A stretch of 64,000 nucleotides of DNA from an uncultured Polaribacter sp. (GCF_947497125.1 NZ_CANMFI010000004.1:124001-188000); one strand, 5' to 3'; counted from the stretch's first letter, positions 52,097 through 61,445 are shown. Notes: generated by a model from the letters alone, not told the origin. Translations and numbers: made by a program.

Positions 52097-53222
52097 ATTA
52101 TTATTTCTTTTTGTTTATTTAATTTGTCACTTTTTATACGGACAAGTAAGTAACTTTAAAGAAAAATTTGATTTACCTGAAACTGTAAATGAAACTTCTG
52201 GTTTATTGTTTTTTGATGGAAAAATAATAACTCACAATGATAGCGGCGGACAAGCCTCTCTTTATGAATTAGACAGCTTAACTGGCAATCTAACAAGAAC
52301 AGTTGCCATCAACAATGCTACTAATATCGATTGGGAAGACATTACTGAAGATGAAAACCACATCTATATTGCAGATATTGGGAACAATAATGGCAATAGA
52401 ACCGATCTTGCAATTTATAAAATTTTAAAATCTGAATTTAAAAATAACACTGCTGTAAATTCTGAAATTATAACTTTCTCATACGAAGATCAAACCAATT
52501 TCTCGAGCCAACCCAACGCCTCTAATTTTGATGCAGAAGCTATAGTTGCTTATAAAAACCATTTATTAATTTTCACCAAAAATTGGCAAGATTTTAAAAC
52601 CAATGTTTATAAAATACCGATTGAACAAGGCAATCATACAGCAATAAAAGTTAGTTCTGCTAATATAGAAGGGTTAATTACAGGCGGTGTATTTGCCAAC
52701 AATCGATTCTTTTTAACAGGGTATTCTAGCACTTTAATTCCGTTTTTAATTTTCATTGCTCCAAATAGTACTCTGGATGATGCTATTTTTTCTTCAGGAT
52801 TTGATAAAATATCGTTAGAAGACAATTTAGGACAAGGAAGTCAAGTAGAAGCAATAACAAATATTCAGGAAACAGGGAAATATTATATAAGTAGAGAAAA
52901 AATTACAACTACAATTGCCGGAACATCCTATAATTTCAATCAAAAACTATATGAATTTAAAGACAATACTCAATCAACCCTTACATTAAATGACGACTTT
53001 TTAAAATTTGTAAAAATCACTAATCCTATTAAAAATAATCTTCAAATTACAACAAAAAAGGACATAGAGAGCATTGTTATTTACAATTCACTTAGCGAAG
53101 TTGTTGCCTCAAATTTTGGAGTAACTAAAATAAACACCTCTAAACTTACCAAAGGTATTTACTACGCAAAAATAGTATTTAAAGATGCGCTTACAATGTT
53201 TAAAAAAATTATTAAGCTGTAG
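52089..53222 (+). CDS. Secreted protein with T9SS sorting domain
   Basis: 377 aa: signal peptide (MNKLLFLFVYLICHFLYGQ), a propeller-like central region (ETSGLLFFDGKIITHNDSGG, WEDITEDENHIYIADIGNN) and a C-terminal type A T9SS sorting domain (about 305-377) with INTSKLTKGIYYAKI and terminal KKIIKL. It should be exported across the outer membrane by the gliding-type secretion system. Function of the propeller unknown. Overlap with pafA suggests a shared phosphate or surface role. Confidence 0.88.
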   Translation: MNKLLFLFVYLICHFLYGQVSNFKEKFDLPETVNETSGLLFFDGKIITHNDSGGQASLYELDSLTGNLTRTVAINNATNIDWEDITEDENHIYIADIGNNNGNRTDLAIYKILKSEFKNNTAVNSEIITFSYEDQTNFSSQPNASNFDAEAIVAYKNHLLIFTKNWQDFKTNVYKIPIEQGNHTAIKVSSANIEGLITGGVFANNRFFLTGYSSTLIPFLIFIAPNSTLDDAIFSSGFDKISLEDNLGQGSQVEAITNIQETGKYYISREKITTTIAGTSYNFNQKLYEFKDNTQSTLTLNDDFLKFVKITNPIKNNLQITTKKDIESIVIYNSLSEVVASNFGVTKINTSKLTKGIYYAKIVFKDALTMFKKIIKL

Positions 53223-54155
53223 TTATTTTGATAAAAAAACTTCTGCCATCATACAACGCGCACTTCCACCACCACAAAATTCTATAGTATCTAAAGGACT
53301 AGAAATAATTTTACAATGATTGTTAATTTGTGCTTTTTGCGATTGTGATAAACTATCAAAAGCAGCTTGACTCATTACCAAAAAGCGAGCATCATCTTTA
53401 CCTTTAACCTGTAGCATGTTACCAGCAAAATTACTTACTTGATCTTCGGTAATATCAATTACTTTTTTACCATCTTCTTTTAAATGTTTTAAAACATTTT
53501 TGCGTTCAGTTTTATCATCAATAGAAGACAAACAGATAATAGCAAAAGTTTCTGCAACACACATCATAACATTGGTATGATAAATTGGTTGCCTACTATT
53601 ATTTACTGTTTGATTGGCAGTAAAAACAACAGGAGTATACTCGAAATCTTCACAAAACTCTATAAACAATTCTTCGTCTGCTCTTGGAGAAAGTGCACAA
53701 TAGGCTTTATTATTTTCTCTATCTAAAATCATACTACCAGTACCTTCTAAGAAAAATCCTTCTTCTTCGGCTTGGGTATAATCGACAACGTTTTCTATTA
53801 TAAAACCCTCTTTTTCTATAGCTTCTAAAACATCTTCTCTACGTTCTAAACGTCTGTTTTCTGCAAACATTGGGTATAACGCAACAGAACCATTAGCATG
53901 AAAAGAAACCCAATTGTTTGGAAAAAGAGCGTCAGGCGTATCAAACTCATTGGTATCAGAAACAACAACAACCTGAACACCAAAACTGCGAAGTTTATCT
54001 ACAAAATCATCAAATTCTTTTTGAGCCTTTAAATGAATAGTATCTTCAAGTGAATGTTCTTTTTCTTTTTGATAATAATTATTAACGGCAGTCTGCTCAT
54101 TCATCCTAAATTTTAAAGGACGAATCATTAAGATTGTGTTGGTTGTTTGGGTCAT
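53223..54155 (-). CDS. ctlX: Citrulline utilisation hydrolase CtlX-type
   Basis: 310-aa guanidine-modifying-superfamily enzyme (arginine-deiminase-like fold). Visible: MIRPLKFRMNEQTAVNNYYQ, FPNNWVSFH, EGTGSMILDRENNKAYCALS, an His in YHTNVMMCV and the C-terminal nucleophile Cys in EFCGGGSARCMMAEV. The CtlX name comes from Francisella citrulline use. Deimination or ureido hydrolysis is supported by the fold; the exact substrate is not. Convergent with the T9SS gene, with stops abutting. Confidence 0.88.
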   Translation of the reverse strand: MTQTTNTILMIRPLKFRMNEQTAVNNYYQKEKEHSLEDTIHLKAQKEFDDFVDKLRSFGVQVVVVSDTNEFDTPDALFPNNWVSFHANGSVALYPMFAENRRLERREDVLEAIEKEGFIIENVVDYTQAEEEGFFLEGTGSMILDRENNKAYCALSPRADEELFIEFCEDFEYTPVVFTANQTVNNSRQPIYHTNVMMCVAETFAIICLSSIDDKTERKNVLKHLKEDGKKVIDITEDQVSNFAGNMLQVKGKDDARFLVMSQAAFDSLSQSQKAQINNHCKIISSPLDTIEFCGGGSARCMMAEVFLSK

Positions 54156-54173
54156 TTAAAAACTAATTTTAGA

Positions 54174-54181
54174 CAAAATTA
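54174..54181 (-). promoter_or_regulatory. -7 element of ctlX
   Basis: TAATTTTG on the minus strand (TAnnTTTG), with a weak ATTG 18 nt upstream; 18 bp before the ATG at 54155. Confidence 0.45.
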
Positions 54182-54253
54182 GTGTATTTTTAAACCATTC
54201 AATTAAAAAATAATCAAAAAAAATAAATGATAACTTTTGTGTAATTTTACCAT

Positions 54254-54922
54254 ATGAAAAAATCTATTTTAGCTATTACTTGTTTATTATTCATAAACTC
54301 TTTTGCACAAAAAAAACCTAACAATTTTAGTTATTTAAGTGATATAGACAAAAGCATACAAGTAGATTTACGTTATTTAGGCACTAATAATTTTATAGGA
54401 AAACCTATTAATGGCTATCATAGTAACTGTGTTATCATGACAAAGAAAACAGCCATTGCTTTAAGAGAAATTCAGCATAAAATACAAAAAGACAATTTAA
54501 GCTTAAAAGTTTTTGACGCGTACAGACCTCAAGAAGCTGTTAATCATTTTGTTGCCTGGTCAAAAATAACAGAAGACACTTTACAAAAACAAGAATATTA
54601 CCCTAAAATATCGAAACAGCATTTATTTAGAGAAGGATATATTGCTACAAAATCTGGTCATTCTAGGGGCAGTACAATAGATGTTACTTTGGTAGATACA
54701 AAAACTGGCAAAGAATTAGATATGGGAAGTAACTATGATTTTTTTGGCGAAGAATCTAATACCTACTATAAAAACATTACAAGTGCTCAAAAAAAGAACC
54801 GTTTTTTATTAAGAAAAATAATGATTGATAACGGCTTTAAACCCTATAATAAAGAGTGGTGGCACTTTACACTTTTAAACGAACCCTATAAGAATAGGTA
54901 TTTTAATTTTTCTGTAGAATAA
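54254..54922 (+). CDS. D-alanyl-D-alanine dipeptidase (M15, VanX/DdpX-like)
   Basis: 222-aa zinc dipeptidase with a signal peptide (MKKSILAITCLLFINSFAQ). Metal/catalytic motifs: SGHSRGSTIDVTL (HxxxxxxD) and EWWHFTLL (Glu and His). It hydrolyses D-Ala-D-Ala released from peptidoglycan. As it is exported, it recycles wall material rather than giving VanX-type cytosolic resistance. No van genes nearby. Confidence 0.93.
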   Translation: MKKSILAITCLLFINSFAQKKPNNFSYLSDIDKSIQVDLRYLGTNNFIGKPINGYHSNCVIMTKKTAIALREIQHKIQKDNLSLKVFDAYRPQEAVNHFVAWSKITEDTLQKQEYYPKISKQHLFREGYIATKSGHSRGSTIDVTLVDTKTGKELDMGSNYDFFGEESNTYYKNITSAQKKNRFLLRKIMIDNGFKPYNKEWWHFTLLNEPYKNRYFNFSVE

Positions 54923-54962
54923 AAATTAACAAAATAGAAACAGCATTCTTTACAATCGGCAT

Positions 54963-54970
54963 TATATTTG
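54963..54970 (+). promoter_or_regulatory. -7 element upstream of the secreted protein gene at 54998
   Basis: TATATTTG (TAnnTTTG) 27 bp before the ATG. No -33 box. Confidence 0.45.
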
Positions 54971-54997
54971 CTAGATTCTTAAGAAAGAAACATATCA

Positions 54998-55669
54998 ATG
55001 AAATCAAAAAATAAAAACATTCTTTTATCATTTTTTCTGTTAAGTTCAATTACTCTAATGGCTCAGTTAGACAATAACAATAGCAACAAAAAAAATGGAA
55101 AAATTAAAGGAATTGTTTTAAACAATTCTAAAGAAGTAAATAAACCCAAATCTATAAACTTTAAAGATAATAATGGTTTTGAGAATGCTTTTGATAAAGA
55201 AAATGAAAAACTAAAAAAGCAACAAGCAGAAAACAAACTTAATAATAAAGGAATTTTAACAAAAGAAAAAATTAGTGAAGAACAATTTTTAAAGGCATTT
55301 AAAAAAATAAATGGTCAATATATATATCCAAAAATAGACCAAGATCTAGGTAGTTTTAGAACAGATTCTAAAAGTGTGAATATTATTTGCCGAGATTTTC
55401 AATATCCAGACGGAGATAGAGTTACTGTTTTTGTAAATGACATACCTGTAATTGTTAATATTGTCTTAGAACAGCACTATAAAAAATTTAATATTCCACT
55501 CGAAATCGGACTCAACAAAATAGCTTTTAAAGCTCTAAACCAAGGAACCTCTGGACCAAACACTGCGGCATTTAAAGTATATAATGATGCTGGTATGTTA
55601 TTATCATCTAACGAATGGAATTTAGCAACTGGTGCCAAAGCAACAATCATTATTGCTAAAGACCGATAA
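54998..55669 (+). CDS. Uncharacterised secreted protein
   Basis: 223 aa, signal peptide (MKSKNKNILLSFFLLSSITLMAQ), then a Lys/Asn-rich charged linker to about 95. The C-terminal beta-rich domain contains NIICRDFQYPDGDRVTVFVN and NIPLEIGLNKIAFKALNQG. The domain recurs in other Flavobacteriia secreted proteins by my recollection; it has no name I can give. No catalytic motif. Independent promoter. Confidence 0.75.
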   Translation: MKSKNKNILLSFFLLSSITLMAQLDNNNSNKKNGKIKGIVLNNSKEVNKPKSINFKDNNGFENAFDKENEKLKKQQAENKLNNKGILTKEKISEEQFLKAFKKINGQYIYPKIDQDLGSFRTDSKSVNIICRDFQYPDGDRVTVFVNDIPVIVNIVLEQHYKKFNIPLEIGLNKIAFKALNQGTSGPNTAAFKVYNDAGMLLSSNEWNLATGAKATIIIAKDR

Positions 55670-55729
55670 TATTATATCAATTTATTTCAAATTAAACGAA
55701 ACTTGTTTTTTTATTCTACCTAAAACAGT

Positions 55730-55737
55730 TATTTTTG
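55730..55737 (+). promoter_or_regulatory. -7 element of the pdhA-pdhC operon
   Basis: TATTTTTG (TAnnTTTG), 59 bp before the pdhA ATG. TTG lies 24 bp upstream, longer than the usual spacing. Confidence 0.45.
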
Positions 55738-55796
55738 TAGTTAGGTTATTTAAATAGATAATATAACCTCTTAAAACATATCAATAGCATTTAATA

Positions 55797-56786
55797 ATGA
55801 AAAAAATCACCAAACAAACCTATTTAGATTGGTACAAAGACATGCTTTTTTGGCGAAAATTTGAAGACAAATTAGCTTCTGTTTACATTCAACAAAAAGT
55901 TAGAGGTTTCTTGCATTTATACAATGGTCAAGAAGCAATTTTAGCTGGCGCATTACATGCGATGGATTTAACAAAAGACAAGATGATTACAGCCTACAGA
56001 AACCACGTACAACCAATAGGTATGGGTGAAGACCCAAAACGTGTGATGGCAGAATTATATGGTAAAGCTACAGGTACCTCTAAAGGAATGGGTGGTTCTA
56101 TGCATATATTTTCTAAAGAATTTCGTTTTTATGGTGGTCATGGTATTGTTGGGGGTCAAATTCCTTTAGGAGCTGGTCTTGCTTTTGGAGACAAATACAA
56201 CAACACTGGTGGTGTAACATTAACCTGTTTTGGCGATGGTGCAGCAAGACAAGGTTCTCTACACGAAGCCTTTAACCTTGCAATGCTATGGAAATTACCT
56301 GTTATATTTATTTGTGAAAACAACGGATATGCAATGGGTACTTCTGTTGAAAGAACAGCAAATCATACAGATATCTGGAAACTAGGTTTAGGATACGAAA
56401 TGCCTTGTGGTCCTGTAGATGCAATGAATCCTATTAAAGTAGCAGAAGCTATAGACGAGGCTCTAGAAAGAGCAAGACGTGGAGATGGCCCTACTTTCTT
56501 AGAAATGAAAACATATCGATACAGAGGACATTCTATGTCTGATGCGCAACACTACAGAACAAAAGATGAAGTAGAAGAGTACAAAAAAATCGATCCAATA
56601 ACACAAGTATTAGATGTTATTAAAGAAAAAGAATACGCTACTGAAGAAGAAATTGCCGTTATCGATAAAGAAGTAAAGGCAATGGTAAAAGAATGTGAGC
56701 AATTTGCAGAAGATTCTCCTTACCCAGAAGTACAGCAAATGTATGACATGGTTTATGAACAAGAAGATTATCCTTTTATAAAATAA
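55797..56786 (+). CDS. pdhA: Pyruvate dehydrogenase E1 component, alpha subunit
   Basis: 329-aa thiamine-diphosphate subunit: LYNGQEAILAGA, TAYRNHVQPIGMG, the Mg/ThDP motif GDGAARQGSLHEAFNLA and ENNGYAMGTS, and the phosphorylation-loop region YRYRGHSMSDAQHYR. With E1beta it decarboxylates pyruvate and acetylates the E2 lipoyl groups. Forms an operon with pdhC (3-bp gap); E1beta is not here, which is usual for Flavobacteriia. Confidence 0.97.
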   Translation: MKKITKQTYLDWYKDMLFWRKFEDKLASVYIQQKVRGFLHLYNGQEAILAGALHAMDLTKDKMITAYRNHVQPIGMGEDPKRVMAELYGKATGTSKGMGGSMHIFSKEFRFYGGHGIVGGQIPLGAGLAFGDKYNNTGGVTLTCFGDGAARQGSLHEAFNLAMLWKLPVIFICENNGYAMGTSVERTANHTDIWKLGLGYEMPCGPVDAMNPIKVAEAIDEALERARRGDGPTFLEMKTYRYRGHSMSDAQHYRTKDEVEEYKKIDPITQVLDVIKEKEYATEEEIAVIDKEVKAMVKECEQFAEDSPYPEVQQMYDMVYEQEDYPFIK

Positions 56787-56789
56787 AAT

Positions 56790-58400
56790 ATGGCTACAAT
56801 AATAAATATGCCAAGATTAAGTGACACCATGGAAGAGGGTGTTGTGGCAAAATGGTTAAAAAGTGTTGGTGATAAAATTGAAGAAGGTGATATCTTAGCT
56901 GAAATTGAAACCGATAAAGCAACCATGGAATTTGAATCTTTCTATGAAGGTACTTTATTACACATCGGTATTCAAGAAGGAGAAACATCTCCTGTTGATG
57001 TTTTACTTGCTATTATTGGTGAAGAAGGAGAAGATATTTCTGCCCTTTTAAACGGAGCTTCAGAAAAAGCGCCTGTACAACAAGAAACAGCCGTTGAAGA
57101 AGAAGTTGCTGTTGCTAAAAACGATTCTGCAGCAATACCAGAAGGAGTTCATGTAATTATGATGCCTCGTTTAAGCGATACAATGACTGATGGAACCGTG
57201 GCAACATGGTTGAAAAAAGTTGGAGATAGTGTTGAAGAAGGAGATATGTTAGCCGAAATTGAAACGGATAAAGCCACTATGGAGTTTGAATGTTTCTATG
57301 AAGGTACCTTATTATACATTGGTGTTCAAGAGGGTGAAACTGCACCTGTAGATAGTTTACTTACAATTATTGGCCCTGCTGGAACAGATGTTTCTGCATT
57401 GATAGCCAATGGTGGTGTTGCTGCTACAACTGAAGTTGCTGATAAAACATCTGAAACTACATCAACATCAACACCTGTTGAAAGTAAAACAGTTACAGAA
57501 ACAACAAAAACAGTAAATACAACTAATAATGGTCGTGTTTTTGCTTCTCCTCTTGCTAAAAAAATAGCTTCTGATAAAGGAATTGACTTGTCTGATGTTA
57601 ATGGTTCTGGTGAAAACGGAAGAATTATTAAAAAAGATGTAGAAAACTATACTCCTAGTCAGAAAGCAACTACTCAAGTTGCAGCTTCGGATGCGGTAAG
57701 TGTTACACATACTACAGAAGAAAGCTCTGAAGAAGTTAAAAATTCGCAAATGCGTAAAGCAATTGCAAAATCTTTAGGAAACTCTAAATTTACTGCGCCA
57801 GATTTCAGTTTAAATGTTGAAGTTGATATGGACAATGCAATGAGTTCTAGAAAAACTATCAATGCAATACCAGACACAAAAGTATCATTTAATGATATGG
57901 TTGTTAAGGCATGTGCGATGGCTTTAAAGAAACATCCGCAAGTAAATACATCTTGGACAGACACCAATACAATTTACCATAAACACATACATGTTGGGGT
58001 TGCTGTAGCTGTAGATGACGGTTTATTAGTACCAGTAATCAAGCATACAGACCAATTAAGTTTAACTCAAATTGGTGCTGGTGTAAGAGATTTAGCAGGC
58101 AAGGCAAGAAACAAGAAAATAGCTCCTACAGATATGCAAGGAAGTACTTTTACGGTTTCTAACCTAGGAATGTTTGGTATTGAGAATTTTAATTCTATTA
58201 TAAACCAACCAAACTCAGCAATTTTATCTGTTGGTGCAATTGTACAAAAACCAGTAGTTAAAAACGGAGAAATAGTTGTTGGAAACACAATGAAACTAAC
58301 GTTAACTTGCGACCATAGAACCGTAGACGGTGCTGTAGGTGCACAATTTTTACAAACGTTAAAAACATTTATAGAAAACCCAGTTACAATGCTAGCTTAG
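56790..58400 (+). CDS. pdhC: Dihydrolipoamide acetyltransferase (E2), two lipoyl domains
   Basis: Acetyl transfer from lipoyl to CoA; core of the pyruvate dehydrogenase complex. 536 aa: two lipoyl domains with lysines K43 and K161 (ETDKATMEF each), a Thr/Ser-rich linker, the E1/E3-binding domain about 249-286 (VFASPLAKKIASDKGID), and the catalytic domain with DHRTVDGAVGAQFL near the C-terminus. The two lipoyl domains are near-duplicates at DNA level, so unequal recombination could change their number. Confidence 0.97.
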   Translation: MATIINMPRLSDTMEEGVVAKWLKSVGDKIEEGDILAEIETDKATMEFESFYEGTLLHIGIQEGETSPVDVLLAIIGEEGEDISALLNGASEKAPVQQETAVEEEVAVAKNDSAAIPEGVHVIMMPRLSDTMTDGTVATWLKKVGDSVEEGDMLAEIETDKATMEFECFYEGTLLYIGVQEGETAPVDSLLTIIGPAGTDVSALIANGGVAATTEVADKTSETTSTSTPVESKTVTETTKTVNTTNNGRVFASPLAKKIASDKGIDLSDVNGSGENGRIIKKDVENYTPSQKATTQVAASDAVSVTHTTEESSEEVKNSQMRKAIAKSLGNSKFTAPDFSLNVEVDMDNAMSSRKTINAIPDTKVSFNDMVVKACAMALKKHPQVNTSWTDTNTIYHKHIHVGVAVAVDDGLLVPVIKHTDQLSLTQIGAGVRDLAGKARNKKIAPTDMQGSTFTVSNLGMFGIENFNSIINQPNSAILSVGAIVQKPVVKNGEIVVGNTMKLTLTCDHRTVDGAVGAQFLQTLKTFIENPVTMLA

Positions 58401-58422
58401 TTTTCAATAAAATAACTTACCT

Positions 58423-58450
58423 AAAAACTCGCATTATTTGCGAGTTTTTT
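58423..58450 (+). terminator. Terminator of the pdh operon
   Basis: AAAAACTCGCA (58423-58433), short loop, TGCGAGTTTTT (58439-58449) and more T. Confidence 0.9.
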
Positions 58451-58465
58451 TTATTTTTATTTTTG

Positions 58466-59140
58466 ATGAAAAAATTACAAAATCCTGTTTGGCAATCTTT
58501 AAAAGAAAGTCATCAACATTTTTTAATAGACTATCAGGGTGTAAAATTTTACGATCCTGAAATATGTATTTTTGGTGCTTTTGAAAATGAGAATGACACA
58601 AGCAATGCTTTGGATGAATATGCTAAATTAGCAGACAGGTTTTTTCTGGTTTGTGAACACAAAACTCCTACATATAATTCTGAAACAATTCTATTAGAAA
58701 AGAAAATTGATGGTTACCAAATGGTTTTAGAAAATAATGTTTCTATTGCTATTACAGAAGAAATTGTACAACTTACAAACAAACATATTGACGAAGTTTA
58801 TGATTTAATTTGGTTGGTTATGCCAGGGTTTTATCAAAAGAGAGGTTTTGAGATGGGCACATATTATGGTATCTTTAAAAATAATAAACTAGTGGCTATT
58901 ACTGGTCAAAGAATGCAAACCGACCATTTTATAGAAATAAGTGGTGTTGTAACTCACCCAGATTACACGAGAAAAGGGTACGCAAAACAGTTAGTTTCTT
59001 ATGTTACATCAGAAATTTTAAAAGAAAAAAAACTTCCAATACTACATACCAATAAAGGAAATACGGCAATTACTCTTTATCAAAATTTAGGTTTTAAAAT
59101 AACGAGAGATATGAATTGGTGGTTGTTTAAAAAAAAATAA
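58466..59140 (+). CDS. GNAT family N-acetyltransferase
   Basis: 224 aa from ATG 58466 (MKKLQNPVWQSLKESHQHFL); the TTG 3 bp earlier is also open. GNAT domain in the C-terminal half: ISGVVTHPDYTRKGYAKQLV is the acetyl-CoA pyrophosphate motif (RKGYA), followed by TNKGNTAITLYQNLGFKI. The N-terminal about 100 residues form a second, degenerate GNAT-like half. Acceptor unknown. Likely transcribed with the next two genes (4-bp gap, then a one-base overlap). Confidence 0.92.
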   Translation: MKKLQNPVWQSLKESHQHFLIDYQGVKFYDPEICIFGAFENENDTSNALDEYAKLADRFFLVCEHKTPTYNSETILLEKKIDGYQMVLENNVSIAITEEIVQLTNKHIDEVYDLIWLVMPGFYQKRGFEMGTYYGIFKNNKLVAITGQRMQTDHFIEISGVVTHPDYTRKGYAKQLVSYVTSEILKEKKLPILHTNKGNTAITLYQNLGFKITRDMNWWLFKKK

Positions 59141-59144
59141 TAAT

Positions 59145-59309
59145 ATGGCTAAAAAAGGAAAAGCTAAAAATACAGCTAACAAAGCAAAGCATAGTAGATT
59201 GATGAGCCAAAAGATAAACAAAGTGAAGTTAGAAAAAAAGCTACATAAAGAGCGCTTGAAAGCCATCATAAAAAAAGTAAACGAAAATAAAGATTCCGAA
59301 AAAAAATAA
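59145..59309 (+). CDS. Small basic protein, 54 aa
   Basis: ORF of 54 codons: MAKKGKAKNTANKAKHSRLM then SQKINKVKLEKKLHKERLKA and an acidic end. Extremely Lys-rich, predicted helical, alanine-poor. It is tightly packed between GNAT and SGNH genes (4-bp gap; TAATG overlap), which supports translation. Could bind nucleic acid or ribosomes, as lysine-rich small proteins often do. No family recognised. Confidence 0.7.
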   Translation: MAKKGKAKNTANKAKHSRLMSQKINKVKLEKKLHKERLKAIIKKVNENKDSEKK

Positions 59310-60082
59310 TGAACTTCAAGTATATTTTAGGTTGTATTCTGTGTATCCCATTATTACCTATAATGTATTTTCAGGGTAAAAAAATCAGACATAAAACACC
59401 AAAATTACCAGAAGCAATTGAACCGAAAGGTTTTATAGATAATCATTTTGAAAAAACACTTGAAATAATAACTATCGGAGAAAGTACCATTGCTGGTGTT
59501 GGTGTAGAAAAACATAAAAATGGTTTTACAGGTACTTTGGCAAAACAACTTTCTAAAAATTTACAAAAGAATATAAATTGGCGGGTATATGCTAAAAGTG
59601 GTTATACTGCGAAACAAATCTGTTCTAAAATTGTTCCTAAAATTGAAGAAAAAAACGCTGATATAATTGTAATTGGTCTTGGAGGAAATGATGCTTTCAC
59701 ATTAAATACTCCGAAAAAATGGAGTAAAGACATCAATAATTTAATTTATTTACTACAATTAAAATTCCCTGAAACACCAATATACTTTACAAACATGCCA
59801 CCTATTAAAGAATTTCCTGCATTTACAAAACTTATAAAGTTTGTTATTGGTAATTTAGTAGAAATACTTGGCAAAGAATTAAAAAAAGATGTAAAAGCGT
59901 TTGAAAACGTTTATTATAATGATGAAAATATCACTCTAAAAACTTGGAGTAAAAGACACAAACTACCCGATAGTAATTCTACAATGTATTTTAGCGATGG
60001 TGTGCATCCATCTGAGTTTACTTACAAGGTTTGGGGAATAGAGATGGCAGATTTTATAAGCAAAAAAAAAAATCCTAAGTAA
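59309..60082 (+). CDS. SGNH/GDSL hydrolase family protein
   Basis: 257 aa with an N-terminal membrane or signal segment (FKYILGCILCIPLLPIMYF) and the SGNH blocks: IGESTIAGVGV (nucleophile Ser), GGNDAFTL (block III Gly-Asn) and DGVHPSEFTY (Asp/His). An esterase or lipase facing the periplasm; substrate unknown. Its start shares the A of the preceding TAA stop, and its own stop lies in the terminator stem. Confidence 0.9.
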   Translation: MNFKYILGCILCIPLLPIMYFQGKKIRHKTPKLPEAIEPKGFIDNHFEKTLEIITIGESTIAGVGVEKHKNGFTGTLAKQLSKNLQKNINWRVYAKSGYTAKQICSKIVPKIEEKNADIIVIGLGGNDAFTLNTPKKWSKDINNLIYLLQLKFPETPIYFTNMPPIKEFPAFTKLIKFVIGNLVEILGKELKKDVKAFENVYYNDENITLKTWSKRHKLPDSNSTMYFSDGVHPSEFTYKVWGIEMADFISKKKNPK

Positions 60083-60095
60083 CATACTTAGGATT
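60071..60095. terminator. Terminator overlapping the SGNH gene end
   Basis: AATCCTAAGTA (60071-60081), ACA loop, TACTTAGGATT (60085-60095), T-tailed. The SGNH stop codon TAA (60080-60082) is part of the hairpin. The A run before the hairpin gives a U tract on the minus strand for the convergent DUF6952 gene. Confidence 0.88.
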
Positions 60096-60117
60096 TTTAG
60101 AATTTTATATTGTAAAT

Positions 60118-60375
60118 CTATTTATCAATAGACCCTAAAACACGTTTCATAAAGTTATTTAAAGCTTCTTTTTGAGGTGTGCCTTCCTTTACCATCTTAT
60201 CTACTTCAAGAGCACCATACATATTAGAAATTAGTTCTCCAATAACATCTAATTCCTCATCTTTTAATGAAGAAACCTCTGTTAATGCTTCTAAAGTTTC
60301 TATAGTTTCTAAAAGATAATCTTGATCATTTTCTTCTATAAAGTTGGTCAAATGTTTTATTACTGGTAATTTCAT
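60118..60375 (-). CDS. DUF6952 family protein
   Basis: 85-aa acidic helical protein: MKLPVIKHLTNFIEENDQDY, LDVIGELISNMYGALEVDKM, EALNNFMKRVLGSID. Recognised as DUF6952, which in Flavobacteriia regularly follows a thioredoxin and a peroxiredoxin. No cysteines, so not itself a redox protein; perhaps an accessory factor. Confidence 0.8.
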   Translation of the reverse strand: MKLPVIKHLTNFIEENDQDYLLETIETLEALTEVSSLKDEELDVIGELISNMYGALEVDKMVKEGTPQKEALNNFMKRVLGSIDK

Positions 60376-60408
60376 TTTTTATGCATTTAAAGATTAAATA
60401 TTGAAGTA

Positions 60409-60717
60409 TTAAAGAACTTCGCTTACCAATTCTTTTAAAACCTCGAACTTGTTTGTCTGTGTTTGGTTTACTAATTTACCATCTACAAAAGTTGCAAAAG
60501 TTGGTAAATTACTTACATCTGCTAACTTTCTACTTTCAGTAAACTTTTCTGCATCTGCAATTACAAACGTCGTATTTTCATTTTCTGTTGCCAATTTTTT
60601 AAACTTTGGCTTCATAATTCTACAGTTACCACACCAAGTTGCAGAATATTGTACAATTACTGTTTTATTTTCGTTTACAATTTCTTGTAAATTATCTGAA
60701 GTTAATTCTTGAACCAT
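60409..60717 (-). CDS. Thioredoxin family protein (CGNC active site)
   Basis: 102-aa thioredoxin fold: YSATWCGNCRIMKPKFKKL with redox Cys C29 and C32, and the cis-Pro region SNLPTFATF. CGNC rather than CGPC is an unusual centre that may raise the redox potential. It lies between DUF6952 (33-bp gap) and peroxiredoxin (86 bp) and is a likely electron donor to that peroxiredoxin. Confidence 0.92.
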   Translation of the reverse strand: MVQELTSDNLQEIVNENKTVIVQYSATWCGNCRIMKPKFKKLATENENTTFVIADAEKFTESRKLADVSNLPTFATFVDGKLVNQTQTNKFEVLKELVSEVL

Positions 60718-60803
60718 AACCCTATTTTTTTGATTAGAACAATGTGAAACAATTTGTTATTAAAACAAACTGCTTCACAGTAGTTCTTAATAATTTTTAA
60801 TTA

Positions 60804-61445
60804 TTAGTTTTTTGCTAAATAAGCTGCTGTTCCTTTTGCATCTGGAGACATTGCTTCTTTACCTTCTTCCCAGTTTGCAGGACATACTTCTCCGTGAGAT
60901 TGTACGTGTGCATAAGCATCAATTAAACGTAAAAATTCATTTACATTTCTACCAACTGGCATGTGATTGATTCCTTCATGAAATACAGTACCTTCTTCAT
61001 CAATTAAATACGTAGCTCTGTAAGTTACGTTATCTCCTTCTACCTGAACTGTTTGTGTAGCTTCGTCAAACGTTTCGTTTGTAATATCTAAGATACCTAA
61101 AACAGAAGATAAGTTTCTGTTGCTATCTGCTAAAATTGGGTATGTTACACCTTCTATACCTCCATTATCTTTAGAAGTACTTAACCATGCAAAGTGAACT
61201 TCTGGAGTATCACAAGAAGCACCAATTACAATCGTATTTCTTTTTTCGAATTCTGCTAAAGCTGCCTGAAAAGCGTGTAATTCTGTAGGACACACAAATG
61301 TAAAATCTTTTGGATACCAGAACAATAAGACTTTCTTTTTGTTGTTTACTGCTTCTTCTAATACATTTAATTTAAATGTATCACCCATTTCATTCATTGC
61401 GTCTACATTTAAATCTGGGAATTTTTTACCTACTGCTGTTGCCAT
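60804..61445 (-). CDS. 2-Cys peroxiredoxin
   Basis: 213-aa typical AhpC/Prx1-type enzyme that reduces H2O2 and organic peroxides: FTFVCPTELHAF with peroxidatic C52, and resolving C188 in VCPANWEEGK. Full-length C-terminus follows. First gene of the peroxiredoxin-thioredoxin-DUF6952 group. A -7 element sits 38 bp upstream. No OxyR site could be assigned by eye. Confidence 0.96.
   Translation of the reverse strand: MATAVGKKFPDLNVDAMNEMGDTFKLNVLEEAVNNKKKVLLFWYPKDFTFVCPTELHAFQAALAEFEKRNTIVIGASCDTPEVHFAWLSTSKDNGGIEGVTYPILADSNRNLSSVLGILDITNETFDEATQTVQVEGDNVTYRATYLIDEEGTVFHEGINHMPVGRNVNEFLRLIDAYAHVQSHGEVCPANWEEGKEAMSPDAKGTAAYLAKN

Noticed and set aside
54254..54922. VanX-type glycopeptide resistance
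   Set aside because: The enzyme has a signal peptide and no vanH/vanA/vanRS neighbours; an exported recycling dipeptidase fits better.
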